Positions 53,208 through 64,000 are shown, numbered from the stretch's first letter. The stretch is 64,000 bases of DNA from Trigonopsis variabilis (GCA_003707065.3 PPXM03000004.1:1-64000); one strand, 5' to 3'. Numbers and translations: made by a program. The notes: a model not told the origin generated them from the sequence alone.

Positions 53208-53891
53208 CTTTGCTGTCTTGGAGTACGAGATACGAGACGTATGCCGTCTTGGTTTGCTTATATGTCTGATACTACAGAATAGAGAATAATTGACGGCCGA
53301 GACGAATTACAAGACTTTATCTATGTTTTAAATGGACAATTGAACACTGGACGGGTGCAGAGACTTATCGACTGTCCATTTATGCGGTCTTGTCGGCTCT
53401 ATAATGGCGTTTGAAGCGCAACTCTCCCAAGTCGCACAATAGAGGCCACATCTAATCCTATCCTATTTATGCTGATAGGTATTCTTGGATTTCCATCGAG
53501 ACTTGCGTTGCCTTCCATCTTGCTGCCCATCCTGCCTGAGGTGGACGATCCAGGATAGCAGGAAAGAACGCGATAGAAACAATGATACGATGGAATTGTG
53601 ATTGCAAACGTCTGTGGTGCATAGTGGTTGGAAGTATCGGCAGTACTATTCGCAGAGGCATGATCTGTTTGAATGACACAATCACGGTACATTTGCCGAA
53701 ACCAGAAACCCTCACAGCTAGCTACTAAAGCTGCAGAATCATGGAAAACCACAGGTTTCTCCAAGATATTTAGCTTGCTCGTTCTCAACTTGTCCGCTGA
53801 AGCGCTACTGACGCGTGACGGTTGACACGACTTCCTATTTAGGCAAAGTGATTAAACGTCCCCTGCGCACCCTCTTCACTCTTCACCCACC

Positions 53892-56255
53892 ATGGCCAGT
53901 TATTTACCGGTTATAAACCTGAATCTTGACTATGGTACCATCAAGGGTATGCGACGACACGAAAGTAATCTAATTGCAGAAACCATTCGGGAGTTCCTGA
54001 CCACTTTTAAGGAGCAGCCAAAGGCAGGGGCCCAAGAGTATTTCGACCAAGAAGAGGGCGCCCAGGAAGCCAACACGGGTCCCAAGTACATGGAGAAGAT
54101 GCAGAGAATAGCAAACCGCGAGGAAAACGCGCTAGTAATCGAGTTGGACGACGTTGACGTCTATGAGGGTGGCTCGACCGACCTGGTGTCCAAGATCCAG
54201 GGCAACACCAACCGATACGTGGACTTCTTCAGCAGAATTGTCGATGAGTTGATGCCCGCGCCTACGGTCGACCTGACATACAAAGATGATGTGATTGACG
54301 TGCTATTACACCAGCGGCAGCAGCGCAATGAGCTCGCCGCGAGAGAAGGCGATGAGAGCCAGGCATTCCCTACTCTTTTGACCCGCCGGTATACGTTATA
54401 CTTCAAGCCCTTGACCGACCCCGCCAAGGGTCTCAAACCGCTCGCCGTTCGCCGGATAAAAGGCCAGCATGTCGGCAAGCTCATCACCCTGCGAGGCATA
54501 GTGACGCGGGTGTCTGATGTCAAGCCCTATGTGATGGTAAACACTTATACCTGTGACAAGTGCGGAACTGAAACGTTTGATGAGATCAAAAGCCGACAGT
54601 TCATCCCGCGGACGGTGTGCGAGTCGCCCGAGTGCCAGAAAAACGGCGCGGGAGAGCTATACCTGTCCACCCGAGCATCAAAGTTCGTCCCGTTCCAGCA
54701 GATCAAGATCCAGGAGCTGTCTAATCAGGTACCCACCGGAGGCATTCCTCGAACCATGACTTGCCACCTCACTGGCCCCCTGGTCCGGTCACTCAGTCCT
54801 GGCGACGGAGTTGACGTGTCTGGAGTTCTGCTGCCGGTGCCTTACACCGGCTTTCGCGCCCTGCGAGCCGGTCTGCTGACCGACGTCTATCTTGACATCC
54901 ACTATATCCGGCAACATAAAAGCCAATACAACACCATCGACAACGATGCCATCACTCTCAACAAGATCCAAGAGCTGCGGCAGGCAGGCAACGTCTATGA
55001 GACGCTGGCGCAGTCCATCGCTCCCGAGATCTTTGGTCACTTGGACGTCAAAAAGGCGCTGCTCCTGCTACTGATTGGAGGCGTTTCCAAGCAGATTGGC
55101 GACGGGATGCGGATCCGAGGCGACTTGAACATGTGTCTGATGGGTGATCCTGGTGTCGCCAAGAGTCAGCTGCTGAAGTACATCACCAAGATCGCCCCTC
55201 GAGCGGTGTACACCACCGGCAGAGGTTCCTCGGGAGTCGGTCTGACGGCGGCCGTGATGAAGGACCCAGTCACCAACGAAATGGTTCTCGAAGGCGGTGC
55301 CCTGGTCCTTGCCGATAACGGGATATGCTGTATTGACGAGTTTGATAAGATGAATGACGCTGATCGAACGGCCATCCACGAGGTCATGGAGCAGCAGACC
55401 ATTTCGATTTCAAAGGCCGGCATTTCGACCACGCTGAATGCGCGGACGTCGATCCTGGCCGCTGCTAACCCGCTCTATGGCCGGTATAACCCCCGGGTGT
55501 CCCCGTTACAGAATATCAACTTGCCGCCTGCGTTACTGAGTCGGTTCGACTTGATGTTTTTGATGCTCGACCGTCCCTCGGTCCAGCACGACGAGGAGCT
55601 GGCTGCGCACGTCACCCACGTCCACATGACCAACAGGCAGCCTGATCTCGGGTTCCAGCCGCTGGACGCCCATATGATTCGCCAGTATATCGCCTATGCT
55701 CGGCAGTATCGCCCCGTCGTGTCGAAGCAGGTGGCCGATTACGTGGTGGCCAACTACGTTGACATGAGACGGGGAATGGAACAGGAAGAGAAGGAGCGGA
55801 CGCTGTTTGCTCACGTCACGCCTCGATCGCTGCTTGCGGTCCTTCGTTTGGCCCAAGCGTTGGCCAGGCTGCGATTCGACAACACTGTCATTTTGGCCGA
55901 CGTCGATGAAGCTCTGCGGCTGTTGCGGGTGTCCAAGGAGTCGCTGTACGCAAAGCAGTCGCCTTTGCAGGACCATTCGTTCCAGTCTGCCATTTGGTCA
56001 GCAGCCAGGCACCTGGCTCGAGGCGACGGCTCTCGTCCGGCGACCTCCCTCTCGTACCAGGAACTGCGAGATCGCGTGCTCAGTCTCGGGCACACCACGG
56101 ACCAGCTCGACCAGACGATCGAGGAGTACGTTGAGCTGGGAATCTGGGCATGGGATGATTCGCACGAGACGCTGCATTTCATCAACAGCAATCCCCTAGA
56201 CATCGGCGCCGACGGGGAGCAGGCTCCAGATGACGATGTGGCAATGATAGAATGA
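53892..56255 (+). CDS. MCM7: Replicative helicase subunit Mcm7
   Basis: Subunit of the MCM2-7 helicase. 787 aa as read. The zinc site CDKCGTETFDEIKSRQFIP then CESPEC lies at about 220-250. Walker A GDPGVAKSQLLKYI is near 418, Walker B CIDEFDKMND near 480, and the arginine finger ALLSRFDLMF near 550; ARTSILAAANPLYGRYNPR is specific to Mcm7. Codons at 53947-53979 (33 nt) look like a stopless intron: the donor is GTATGC and the end is CTAATTGCAG. Removing it gives 776 aa and the more usual DYGTIKETIREFLTTFKE. The protein ends soon after the winged-helix region. Confidence 0.97.
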   Translation: MASYLPVINLNLDYGTIKGMRRHESNLIAETIREFLTTFKEQPKAGAQEYFDQEEGAQEANTGPKYMEKMQRIANREENALVIELDDVDVYEGGSTDLVSKIQGNTNRYVDFFSRIVDELMPAPTVDLTYKDDVIDVLLHQRQQRNELAAREGDESQAFPTLLTRRYTLYFKPLTDPAKGLKPLAVRRIKGQHVGKLITLRGIVTRVSDVKPYVMVNTYTCDKCGTETFDEIKSRQFIPRTVCESPECQKNGAGELYLSTRASKFVPFQQIKIQELSNQVPTGGIPRTMTCHLTGPLVRSLSPGDGVDVSGVLLPVPYTGFRALRAGLLTDVYLDIHYIRQHKSQYNTIDNDAITLNKIQELRQAGNVYETLAQSIAPEIFGHLDVKKALLLLLIGGVSKQIGDGMRIRGDLNMCLMGDPGVAKSQLLKYITKIAPRAVYTTGRGSSGVGLTAAVMKDPVTNEMVLEGGALVLADNGICCIDEFDKMNDADRTAIHEVMEQQTISISKAGISTTLNARTSILAAANPLYGRYNPRVSPLQNINLPPALLSRFDLMFLMLDRPSVQHDEELAAHVTHVHMTNRQPDLGFQPLDAHMIRQYIAYARQYRPVVSKQVADYVVANYVDMRRGMEQEEKERTLFAHVTPRSLLAVLRLAQALARLRFDNTVILADVDEALRLLRVSKESLYAKQSPLQDHSFQSAIWSAARHLARGDGSRPATSLSYQELRDRVLSLGHTTDQLDQTIEEYVELGIWAWDDSHETLHFINSNPLDIGADGEQAPDDDVAMIE

Positions 56256-56433
56256 GCAAAGAGGGGTCGTGATGTATTTTTATATGGTTATGTACGTTAG
56301 CTTACGAGAGTGAATGGCCGACATCGTCCAGCGTTGTACAAATCACATTCTCCGACAAACCTCCATACAAGTACATTTTCTGAGTCCAGTGAGCTCAGGC
56401 TTGCTCGTCCATAAGCCGTAATAGAAAGAACTT

Positions 56434-58328
56434 TTATTTCAACAAAGCCTTGAACCCTGAATTCTGCTTTCGTTTCTTGACGCTGCTGGCCAGCCTGGCG
56501 GCAGGAATGCCAGAGCTCGAGTCAGAATCGCTTTCAGATTCGTCCGAGTCCGACTCTTCGCTCGCGCTACTGGCTTCCTTGGCTTTTTCGCCGTCCACGC
56601 TCGGTTTTCTCGCGGGGCCCACATACCCAGGGCCTGTGCTAGCCCGCGAATCGCGCACTTCGGGTATTCCCTTGCGCATGAGTTCGCGCAGGCTCTTGAA
56701 CGTCCTTGTGGACGGCAGGCGGTCCAGTGCCGAAGACGGCTGGAGCCCTGGGTCGGTACCAATCGACGAGCCTCGTCTGGATCTCGGAACAGGAACCCTG
56801 ACTGGGCCTGCCGAGCTAGAAGGCGCGTTAGCAGAGCCAGTAACAGGAGCGATCTGCTCCCGGGCGTGAGAGCTTCCGTTCGTGACCACAAGACGAGGTT
56901 GTCTTGACGGAGGAGGCGATTTCCGCTGCGAATTTGCCTCGTGCTTATCTTGATCGCCGCTCTCGCTATCGCTGTCGCTGTCACTGTTGCTGTCGCTTGC
57001 GCTGCCAATCTCACTGCCGCTCTCAGTCAACGCAGCCGACTCGACGGCGTAAGGCGGACTGGGCTGGGTCTCTGTAGCTGCAGCATCGCCCGCCAACTCG
57101 GATGGGTTCGTCTCGGGAGCTGTCGACTGCTGCGAGAGAGAAGGACGAGACGGGGTGTGAGATTCGTAGGAGGAGGCAATAGGATCAGCTAATGTGCTTG
57201 GAACTTGGATCGTCGAGGGGCTGTGGGATACGTCGACGGTGTCTTTCTCTAAAAGAGTGTCATTTGTGCCGTCTGATGCGTTGGCCTGGCGGGACTCCTG
57301 TAGGTCGCCAGCGTCGCCCTGCTGGCGAGCGGGACTGGGCTGTTTCTCTTGCTTGTGCTTGACGTCGTGTTCCTTGGCTCGCTTGAGCGCCAACTCTGAA
57401 AGATTGAACCCTAAATTCGGAAGACGAGGCTGCTTATCGTCTGCAGAAGGTCGCGTAGGAGTGGGGGAGGGAGTGGGCGAGCTTTGGTGAGAAGGCGCAT
57501 CTGGGGAACCTTTGTGAGGAGAGTCGGCCACGCTCTCGCTCTGAGTAATAACAGGGGCCTCCTGCAGTTGCCGTTGGGGAGAGCGTTGAGCTTGATTGGT
57601 CTCCAATTCTGTCGGATGGGGCGAAACAAGCCCGTTGATGGCGGGATCTTCATTGATGTCGGCCGACGTAGCTATATCGAAGGACTCTTGGGTCGACACG
57701 AGCGAGTTGAGGTGACGAGCCATGGTGAACTGGGATACAGAGTCATCAGTCGAGCGGGCAGGGAGAACGCTTTCGGGCACTTCAGGAGTCCCGACCTGGT
57801 TCAGCGGCGGGGTTGGAGAAGGGGTTTTTGCAAGCGGATCGAGATAGGGCCCGTTAGGAGACTCGTTGAGAGCATTGGAGAGATTCAGTAGAGGCCGCTT
57901 GGAGGGACGAAGAGACGACTCTTGGGAGTTTTTCCGTTTGCCGATCCTTCTGAACGGCGAGTAAGAGTCATCCAGCAGAGCCAAGACGATATTGGACTCG
58001 TCAAACACCTGCCCTACCACGTAGTCTGCATCCAAGTCGCATTCGGTGACATCCTGGAGCCGGTCGATGGAGATAGCACTAGGGTCAGTTACACCGATGC
58101 AAAGTCATCATACGGTTCATCTGGATATAGTTTCGAGAATTTGGATGTGATTTCGTCCTCGAGCTCCGAGATGGATGTGGAAGGGTCGACGATGTGGAGA
58201 AATTTGCGGAATTGGTTGGGAGACGGCGAGGAAAAGAGAGGAGACGAGACTGATGCCACGCGCTGGAAATTTATCGGCCGGTTAGGGATGATCGAATGCC
58301 GAGGAATGAGCCAGATTTGCAGTTTCAT
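56434..58328 (-). CDS. NET1: Nucleolar silencing protein, Net1/Tof2 family
   Basis: In budding yeast Net1 (Cfi1) anchors Cdc14 and Sir2 at rDNA. Exons 58328-58114 and 58078-56434 give 619 aa; the 35-nt intron ends CTGACCCTAG. The N-terminal domain is recognisable: MKLQIWLIPRHSIIPNRP, KFLHIVDPSTSISELEDEIT, then IDRLQDVTECDLDADYVVGQ and VFDESNIVLALLDD, parallel to the Net1 LQDSNGCDLDPDFVV block. The remainder is long and disordered, with serine/proline clusters, acidic SDSDS runs and a basic end (VKKRKQNSGFKALLK). It is about half the length of baker's yeast Net1. Confidence 0.82.
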
Positions 58329-59586
58329 TGCCCAGCAAACAAAGTCCAAGATGCTTGAACGTTACATCGCTGGAGGTGTAGCGCTGTCACGAAAGCGAGA
58401 GAGCGAGAGAACGAGAGCGAGGGGTAATTCAAGCAAAGTAATATAGTGTTTACTATGGGCGAGAAAAGAATGGAAGCGGTACTCAATTTAGTTGCGTTGA
58501 AATCTTTTCCGTTTGGTTGACGACGAAAGAATAGGAAACATAAGAAGCGTAGGTGCTACTCTGTACGCAGTAGCCTTGTCGCAACTTCAGTACTAATCTA
58601 TCGACGTACTTGCGCTCGTGCTGCTGAAATACGGTCATCAGTGTTTTGAGGCTTTTGTGGTGTATACACGTTTGTGGATCCTCCTCTATTCGAAAGCAAT
58701 ATCATTCCCAGTAAGTCAGGGCCCTCTATTCAATCGAATCGACATACGATACACCAATTGACCTCACTGCTCTTGTGTTCGCAAGCCAAGGAGACTCGAG
58801 AGACTCGATCCATAGATTCCTGTTCACTTACGATGTGGTCAAGGTCTTACACAGAGTTTTATCAATATATGAACCTTGCAAGAGAAACATAGCACGCTAT
58901 GGCGCTGATACCTTGCTAGGATATCTCACATCACCGTAACTTCTGTAGCCACAGTTCTCTACATCGTGCATCCCACCGTAACTTCTGTAGGCCCACTTCT
59001 TCCCCACATCTTCCATATCTATCAACACCTTAATCTACAAGCTGAAGGCCATCCTCGATCTGACATATCTAAAGTCGTGGCTATCACTGCGAATCGCGAC
59101 AGACATGGTCTCAATTCGCGTAGGAAAAGACGTCACCAGAGATGCTATGCGGTCATCATTGAGTGCATCTCATCTCATTGTCCAATTAGGCAACTTCAAC
59201 ATATCGATAGCTACATCGATGCCTCCCCAAGTGACGTCGTCTTGTGTGTCGTTTAGATAGGTGAAGGTCTGGTTGCCAAACAGGGCAATCAGGAACCGAT
59301 GGAGGACAGGGGAGCGATAAGCAAGGCCAAAAAAGTCATGCTCAGTCCCGAGAGAACAGGCTGGGCTACGACAAGATCAGAGCCCGAGCCAAGTAGCGAG
59401 ACGCAGCAGTAGACACGTCAAGCCAAGATTAGAAGGAAGGATTTATCGACCGGTAGATAAAGAGTGCTATAGCAACAATCGGCGAGCTGCTGGAAGGTAA
59501 CGGCGAACAAAGTCCGATAGCGATGAGTCGGAGACCGACGGATTGGGAGATATATAGCACTATGGGACGAGGGGAAAGTATACAGA
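58329..59586. other. Divergent spacer between NET1 and the aminotransferase
   Basis: About 1.26 kb. A 17-mer CACCGTAACTTCTGTAG occurs at 58932-58948 and 58974-58990. One GATAAG lies at 59316-59321 and a TATA box at 59551-59557. No gene is recognised. Confidence 0.4.
59551..59557 (+). promoter_or_regulatory. TATA box of the aminotransferase gene
   Basis: TATATAG about 30 bp before the ATG at 59587. Confidence 0.45.
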
Positions 59587-60966
59587 ATGACTGCAGATAC
59601 AATTGAGTCCAACATTCTCCAGAGCACAGTCGCCAAGGTCCCCAAGACCGCCAAAACCGGCCACGAGCACTATCTCATGGTTGGCGACGAGCAAACCGAG
59701 GTCATCGATGCAGTTGGAGGAGCTGCGGTTGCGTGTCTTGGGTTCTCCGATCCCAAGATCCAGCAGGCTATGAAGGACGCCGTCGATCTACCCTATCTGT
59801 TCTCGTCCTCCTACACCTCGTCCTCCGCCGAGCAATTGGCCAAGTACGTCTGCACGCATTCCCGCCCGGGCGCGTTTTCCCATGCCACCTTTGTGTGTTC
59901 TGGCTCGGAGGCAGTCGAGAGCGCGCTCAAGATGGCTCGACAGTACCACGTCGAGCGTGGAGAGTGGCAGAGGAAGCGCTACGTGGCTCGCAAATACTCG
60001 TATCATGGCAATACGCTGGGAGCCTTGTCTGTGGGGTACAACTACCTCCGTCGCAAGATCTACGAGGACATTCTCTGGAAAGACGACCAGGTCTCGTGGG
60101 TCAGCCCCTGCTACCCGTATCGACACCAGCAAACGGGCCAAACTGAGCAAGAGTACACCGAGCAGCTGTTGGACGAGATCGACCAAGAGTTCCAGAGAGT
60201 CGGCCCCGATACCGTGGCAGCGTTCATCTGCGAGACCGTCAGCGGTGCCTCGTTGGGATGCCAGGGCCCCACAAAGGGCTACCTCGAGGGGATCCGCGAC
60301 GTGTGCCATAAATACGGCATTCTGTTTATCCTGGACGAGGTCATGTCGGGAATGGGACGCATTGGAAGCTACAACGCCTGGGAGACGTATATTCCCGAGG
60401 GCCCAGGCCCCGATCTTCAGACGGTAGGAAAGTGCTTGGGCGGCGGATATGTCACCATCGCCGGCATCTTTCTGAACGAAAAGGTCTACAAGGCGTTGGA
60501 GAAAGGCTCGGGAGCCGTCAAGGGCCACCACACGTACCAATGCCACCCCTTCAACTGCGCGGTGGCCTTGGCCGTCCAGAAAACGGTGGCTGAGGAGAAT
60601 TTGCTGGCAAATGTTCGAGAAATGGGCGTCTACTATGGAAAGACGCTCCACGACGCTCTCGACTCCAAAAAGTACGTCGGCCAGGTCCGCGGAATTGGCA
60701 TGTTTTGGGCCGTCGAGCTCGTCCAAGACAAGCAGACCAAGAAGGCGTTTGACAGGAAGCTCGAGTTTGGCACCATGGTGCAGGCTGAATGCGCCAAACT
60801 CAACATGAATCTATACTGCACCATGGGCCAGCAGGACGGCACGGATGGCGATGTCGTCCTGACCGCGCCGTGGTATCGACTGACCAAGCCTGAAGCCGAT
60901 ACAATCGCGGCCATCCTGGCCCAAGCCATCGACAATGCCTCACTCAAGATTGAAAAACTACTATAA
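59587..60966 (+). CDS. Class III PLP-dependent aminotransferase
   Basis: 459 aa, MTADTIESNILQSTVAKV. Fold type I aminotransferase of the omega-amino-acid or DGD group. It shows DAVGGAAVACLGFSDPKIQ, FVCSGSEAVESALKMARQY, KYSYHGNTLGALSVG, ICETVSGASLGC, FILDEVMSGMGRIGS with the PLP-ring aspartate, and TVGKCLGGGYVTIAG with the Schiff-base lysine near residue 283. HHTYQCHPFNCAVALAV replaces the usual GHTY...P.A.AAA block. No organelle signal is obvious. The substrate is not clear; such fungal enzymes often act on beta-alanine, GABA or diamines. The amino-acid permease follows on the same strand. Confidence 0.9.
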   Translation: MTADTIESNILQSTVAKVPKTAKTGHEHYLMVGDEQTEVIDAVGGAAVACLGFSDPKIQQAMKDAVDLPYLFSSSYTSSSAEQLAKYVCTHSRPGAFSHATFVCSGSEAVESALKMARQYHVERGEWQRKRYVARKYSYHGNTLGALSVGYNYLRRKIYEDILWKDDQVSWVSPCYPYRHQQTGQTEQEYTEQLLDEIDQEFQRVGPDTVAAFICETVSGASLGCQGPTKGYLEGIRDVCHKYGILFILDEVMSGMGRIGSYNAWETYIPEGPGPDLQTVGKCLGGGYVTIAGIFLNEKVYKALEKGSGAVKGHHTYQCHPFNCAVALAVQKTVAEENLLANVREMGVYYGKTLHDALDSKKYVGQVRGIGMFWAVELVQDKQTKKAFDRKLEFGTMVQAECAKLNMNLYCTMGQQDGTDGDVVLTAPWYRLTKPEADTIAAILAQAIDNASLKIEKLL

Positions 60967-61822
60967 TAAAGCCTCGCAGAAGGCCTCGCAGGAAGAGCTA
61001 CTCGCAATACTTGTTAGATTATTAGGACTGGAAGGTGTCAGCTGCTACGCCAACACGTACGTTCATCTCACTCCACTCATCTTCATCTCGCTCCAGACCA
61101 GGCATCTTGATCTCCTCCACTAAATCCACCCCCTAATCTCCTCATCGTGTGATCACTCATTTCACCTCACTGCTCCGCTTGTCTAATCACGGTCCTCTGC
61201 GGTCCTCTTGGGGCTCAGGGGAACCGTTGCCCTTTTGGCCTACCGGCACAACCTCCACGTCTCATCCATTGTCCAGCGCCCGTGTCTTTTCTCGGCAGTT
61301 GCTACCAAACCACCAGTATTAGAATATCCCAAACCCTGCTCCCCAGATCTACGCCGGCTATTGCCGGGTTCCCGTGCCAGCGCCGTGGCGGTAATGATTA
61401 CGGATCTTGGTAGCGGATTCACAGAGCCATTTTCGGTCGTGCCTAATCGGGCCTCATTCGTCCGAATCCAAACCACGAAACGCAGTGCTATGGTCCTTAT
61501 CTCCAAGGTTTGTGGTTGTCTTTGCCGTGGATGCGAGTATGGGGGATCGTCTCGTCCAAAGCTCAGAGGACGTCAAGACAGGGCTACGCTTGGACAGGCC
61601 CGCATTTTGGCCCGTAAAAACTTAAAATCGCAGTAGTCTCACCACATTCTTGTCTATGAAAAATCAGTCCTAATCCTTGGGTCGGCTTGCTGTCCAAACG
61701 AGTCAGGTGCTCGAGTCATCATGACTCGCGTCGTGGTGGATCGACTGAAGCCTTTTTCGATTATGTCACTCGACCGTGATCACTCGTTGGGTTCAAGGTG
61801 GTTGCGTGCTTATGCGAAACCT

Positions 61823-62625
61823 CTTATCAGGATCGACTTTTAATCCTCTAAACCGTACGTTTGGTCTTGCCCAATTCAGCATAGACTGGCAGGCGCGATG
61901 GGCCCGTTGAGCAGGGCCCGTTGAGTTTGGGCGTGCAGTAGCCAGCGCAGGAGCCACCTTCATGTGACTGTGAGTCGAATCAGTCAGTGCCGAAAGCGCG
62001 GCGCGCCGTGCCTTCGGCACTGGCCTCGATATAAAAATTTTCCCCTGCTAAATCTCGGCAAATCGGCCGGCAATTTGCAGCAGAAAGTCTCTGCTAGTGC
62101 CAAATGAGCACTGCTGAAGGACTATTCGTGTAAAAAAGTGCAGTTTTAGTACTCTGGCAGCAGTAAAGCCCCGGTGTTCCACAAAGCTTCTAGTGACTCC
62201 CGGGCCACAAGTGTACGCCGGGAAACGGACAGTTTGTGTAGGCTAAGAATCTTAGGGCGAATACGACGGCCATAGCTTGAGACCACGCCGTGTAAAGATA
62301 AGATCGAGAGGCCTGTTAGTGCATGTTAGACTCGGTTCTTTTTTGTTTTTGCCTGCGAGCTCATTCCGCTGTTATCTTGCGTGCAAAGTGGCTCTCAGTG
62401 TGGCGCCGTAGTATTGGCATGACTCGTCCAGTGGACAGATAGTGGGTTGACGTAGTCCGAAATGGGACAGCCGATCATAAGTGAATCGAGTGATTAAAAG
62501 GGTGGTTTGATCAGGGAGGCAAAGGAGCGAGAGCGTACAAGAATTTGCTAAGAAAAGATAACAGACTGAGGAGATTGCCTCTTTGGTCGGCGCTCTTGGC
62601 CCCGGTTCCATGGCCCCTGCTTATC
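61823..62625. promoter_or_regulatory. GATA-factor site cluster upstream of the permease
   Basis: CTTATC at 61823-61828, GATAAG at 62297-62302 and CTTATC at 62620-62625, with weaker GATAAC variants near 62372 and 62556. In fungi such sites bind nitrogen-catabolite GATA factors, which is plausible for an amino-acid permease. Confidence 0.4.
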
Positions 62626-62764
62626 AGACGGACACTAATGCTGCGGGCGATGATGGCTTTAGCGGAAGGCACTCTGGGGCCAGTGCAAAAGAGGACGAGG
62701 ATATTGACCCTCTGGGGCTTCGCTTTATCTGCGCCGCCTTGTGTTCATATAATGTTTCAAGTCA

Positions 62765-62772
62765 TATATATA
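62765..62772 (+). promoter_or_regulatory. TATA box of the permease gene
   Basis: TATATATA 46 bp before the ATG at 62819. Confidence 0.55.
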
Positions 62773-62818
62773 GACCGGCTCCCTCCTCCCCTCATCCAAG
62801 CATTGACCAGTTCGAGCC

Positions 62819-64000
62819 ATGTCGTCTGAAATTAGTCGTACCGAGGTGTCCAAGGCCTACGATGACGCCAAAGATTTTGAAGAGCCCGTGTCGGTCGACA
62901 CTGAGAAGGGCCAGATTGCGCTGACCACGCGCGGAGGGTTCATGGGATGGATAGACACGTTCAAGCCCCAGCCGCCTCGAATGGTGATCAACCCCATCAC
63001 TGGCGAGCTGGAGGAGATCCAAGAGACTCCGCAGCTCAAGCGTCGTCTCAAGGGACGTCACTTGCAGATGATTGCCATTGGTGGCTCCATTGGCACCGGT
63101 CTGTTTGTGGGTTCTGGTTCCGCGCTGGCCACTGGCGGCCCTGCCTCGCTGATTATCGACTTTTTCATCATTGGCATCATGTTGTTCTGTACCGTCCACG
63201 CTCTTGGTGAGCTCTCGGTCACCTTTCCTGTCGCGGGTTCGTTTGCCCAGTTTGGCTCGCGAATGTTGGACCCCGCCTGGGGCTTTGCCATGGGTCTGAA
63301 CTACGCCCTTCAGTGGTTTGTTGTCTTCCCGCTCGAACTCACGGCCGCGTCGTTGACCATCCAGTACTGGCCTGGCGCGCAGAGCGTCAATCCGGCTGCC
63401 TGGGTGGCCATTTTCTGGACCACCGTCGTTGTCATCAACTTTTTTGGTGTCCGCGGGTACGGTGAGGCCGAGTTTGTGTTTTCGTTTATCAAGGTGATTG
63501 CTGTTTGTGGCTTTATCATTCTCGGAATCATCCTGGTCTGCGGTGGCGGTCCCGACGGACACTATATTGGTGGCCACCACTTCTACGACCCGGGTGCGTT
63601 TGCCTATGGATTCAAGGGTCTCTGCTCGGTCTTTGTCACGGCCGCGTTTGCTTTTGCCGGCACTGAGCTGGTCGGGTTGGCTGCTGCCGAGACTCAGAAC
63701 CCCCGCAAATCTCTGCCCACGGCCACCAAGCAAGTGTTCTGGCGGATCACCTTGTTTTACATCATCTCGTTGCTTTTGATTGGCCTCTTGGTTCCCTACA
63801 ACGACCCTCGACTGTTGAACGGAACCTCGTCTGCCGACGCCAAGGCCTCGCCCTTTGTCATTGCCATTCGAAACGCTTCTATTCCCGCCCTGCCCTCCAT
63901 CATGAACGTGGTCATTATGATCTCTGTCCTCTCGGTCGCCAACTCGTCTGTCTATGCGTGCTCGCGAACGCTGGCGTCGCTGGCCAACCAGCGCATGTTC
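62819..64000 (+). CDS. Amino-acid permease, YAT/APC family (5' part; runs off the window)
   Basis: The first 394 codons are present and open to the window edge. The cytosolic N-terminus MSSEISRTEVSKAYDDAKD is lysine- and acid-rich, as in permeases controlled by ubiquitination. The family core begins QLKRRLKGRHLQMIAIGGSI then GTGLFVGSGSALATGGPAS, followed by about eight TM segments including ELSVTFPVAGSFAQFGSRM, FFGVRGYGEAEFVFSFIKV and FAGTELVGLAAAETQNPRKS. These are general amino-acid permease signatures (Gap1/Agp/Hip type). Substrate range cannot be told from this part. Confidence 0.94.
   Translation, partial: MSSEISRTEVSKAYDDAKDFEEPVSVDTEKGQIALTTRGGFMGWIDTFKPQPPRMVINPITGELEEIQETPQLKRRLKGRHLQMIAIGGSIGTGLFVGSGSALATGGPASLIIDFFIIGIMLFCTVHALGELSVTFPVAGSFAQFGSRMLDPAWGFAMGLNYALQWFVVFPLELTAASLTIQYWPGAQSVNPAAWVAIFWTTVVVINFFGVRGYGEAEFVFSFIKVIAVCGFIILGIILVCGGGPDGHYIGGHHFYDPGAFAYGFKGLCSVFVTAAFAFAGTELVGLAAAETQNPRKSLPTATKQVFWRITLFYIISLLLIGLLVPYNDPRLLNGTSSADAKASPFVIAIRNASIPALPSIMNVVIMISVLSVANSSVYACSRTLASLANQRMF

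Larger units (their letters stand above)
52991..53891. other. Divergent spacer between the BAG-like gene and MCM7
   Basis: About 900 bp with the array at 53129-53207. A minus-strand open frame at 53399-53788 resembles no protein. No MluI-type ACGCGT cell-cycle box was seen; an ACGCGTGACG stretch at 53810-53819 is the closest. Confidence 0.4.
60967..62818. other. Long spacer/promoter before the amino-acid permease
   Basis: About 1.85 kb with no supported gene. It holds GATAAG sites, a TATA box and a small hairpin (GTGCC TTC GGCAC at 62008-62020). Confidence 0.4.

Noticed and set aside
53399-53788. 129-codon minus-strand frame upstream of MCM7
   Set aside because: No family resemblance, no clear promoter and low-complexity-free random composition; probably chance.

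Overview
The window is chromosomal DNA from an ascomycete fungus, most likely an early-diverging budding yeast outside the CUG-reassigned clades. Clues are the gene set (NET1-type nucleolar protein, stand-alone Cet1-type RNA triphosphatase, BEM3-type PX-PH-RhoGAP, fungal 14-TM drug transporter), dense packing on both strands, and CTG read as leucine in the conserved MCM7 ALLSRFDL motif (CTG at 55536-55538). Introns are few and tiny, mostly 31 to 42 nt. They end in CTAAC or CTGAC with the AG only about 6 to 9 nt after the branch A. I cannot name the species.

Layout. 1-1955 holds no recognisable gene. 2-24 kb carries EXO1, UBC4, RPN3, ATG1, a thioredoxin-fold/PITH protein, PST2, JIP5, COX10, DPH2, RPN2, a 1-Cys peroxiredoxin and two orphan genes. 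25.5-48.4 kb is visibly GC-richer: SPT5, CET1, a DHA2-type MFS transporter, GPI17, FAT1, a DCAF7-like WD40 protein, a membrane-anchored protein, BEM3 and an orphan nuclear-type protein. 49.9-64 kb returns to moderate GC with RRP43, a methyltransferase, a coiled-coil BAG-like protein, MCM7, a NET1-like gene, a class III aminotransferase and the 5' part of an amino-acid permease.

Functional links. UBC4, RPN3, ATG1, the PITH protein and RPN2 form a loose proteostasis neighbourhood. CET1 lies directly upstream of SPT5, whose C-terminal tail is built of TPAWNAGGK-type nonapeptides; in fission yeast this kind of tail docks capping enzymes. The aminotransferase and permease are separated by a spacer with several GATAAG sites, which suggests nitrogen control.

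Many spacers carry their own short tandem array, each with a different unit. I found no convincing tRNA, rRNA, CRISPR or complete mobile element. Exon boundaries were worked out by eye from frame, protein-family expectation and splice motifs, and the exon sums were checked to be multiples of three.
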